NCBI GenBank assembly: GCA_900542115.1
Contig: UQMC01000124.1
Location: 1 to 5,026, forward strand
Source of the DNA: an uncultured Oscillibacter sp.
GTDB lineage: Bacteria > Bacillota > Clostridia > Oscillospirales > Oscillospiraceae
Length of the DNA: 5,026 nucleotides
Direction of reading: 5' to 3'
Below the pieces are notes generated by a model. That model was not told where the DNA came from. It searched no databases and saw only the letters and a program-made list of their open reading frames with translations. The position numbers were made by a program, and so were the translations under genes. Positions 4,832-5,026 of this stretch are shown here, piece by piece; positions within the stretch are counted from its first letter, which is position 1; every line of letters begins with the position of its first letter.

Positions 4832-5026
4832 CACCCACCCGGCAGCCGACCGATGGGGGATCGTTTCAATCAATTGTGGTGCTGAATTTGCCCGCCCCCG
4901 CAAGCACAAAAACATGAGTTTCTGCTCCTACGGCAGAGCCGATTGTTGTTGTCGTCCAGCGTACAAATGCTCACCACATAATCCATAGCGTACTCACCGG
5001 ATCACGCGGTCCAGCGGGGCCGCGAC
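4832..5026. other. Right-hand region without a confident gene
   Basis: Upstream of the operator the sequence shows no certain gene. On the minus strand the last ten codons before a TGA at 4994-4996 read VAAPLDRVIR and stay open to the window edge, so a gene entering from the right may end here. Seven bases later an ATG (4984-4986) with a GGTGAG sequence upstream opens a 38-codon frame to 4870 containing five Cys, three of them as CFCAC. It is too short and unusual to call. CGGC-TCT-GCCG around 4929-4943 is a minor hairpin. Confidence 0.3.

Noticed and set aside
1..5026. CRISPR array, rRNA, transposase or integrase genes
   Set aside because: No regularly spaced long repeats, no rRNA sequence, and no recombinase or transposase motifs were seen in any frame.

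Overview
The window looks like an accessory stretch of a gut-type Clostridia (Firmicutes) chromosome, probably Oscillospiraceae/Ruminococcaceae-like. This is inferred from moderately high GC, strong AGGAGG-type ribosome sites, protein style and gene context, not from a marker gene. All convincing genes lie on the minus strand, so the region reads from right to left.

Left end (1-165): bases 1-44 match the 3' half of a minus-strand initiator tRNA (anticodon CAT, A72, CCC in the anticodon stem). The match stops at the anticodon loop, and no anticodon 5' strand, D-arm or acceptor 5' strand follows. This is what the displaced end of an element integrated into a tRNA gene looks like, with the element extending to the right. 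Two hairpins follow, a perfect 15-bp stem with a T-run and a weaker one, both oriented as terminators for plus-strand transcription.

163-855: a mntA-hepT toxin-antitoxin pair (minimal nucleotidyltransferase antitoxin and HEPN RNase toxin) with a good extended -10 promoter upstream. hepT has no ATG, and residues normally conserved at its N-terminus are encoded upstream of the only usable TTG.

1006-1819: an unrecognised aromatic-rich protein of 188 aa, followed by a small gene that is broken by one extra G in a GGGG run. The interval 856-1005 has no gene.

1951-4811: the most interesting unit. A secreted, very acidic protein with two 102-residue internal repeats is encoded first, then an OmpR/VanR-type response regulator, then a two-transmembrane histidine kinase that overlaps the regulator by ATGA. 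Upstream of the secreted-protein gene there is an extended -10 promoter without a good -35, preceded by direct repeats of 11-bp period (4779-4811), the spacing expected of an OmpR-family operator. A second promoter overlaps the stop codon of the secreted-protein gene, and a strong hairpin lies in the 91-bp gap before the regulator. The simplest reading is a self-regulated envelope-sensing cassette in which the exported acidic protein is either the output or an accessory sensor; this is an inference.

Right end (4832-5026): no confident gene; possibly the last codons of a gene that begins outside the window, and a doubtful Cys-rich 38-codon frame.
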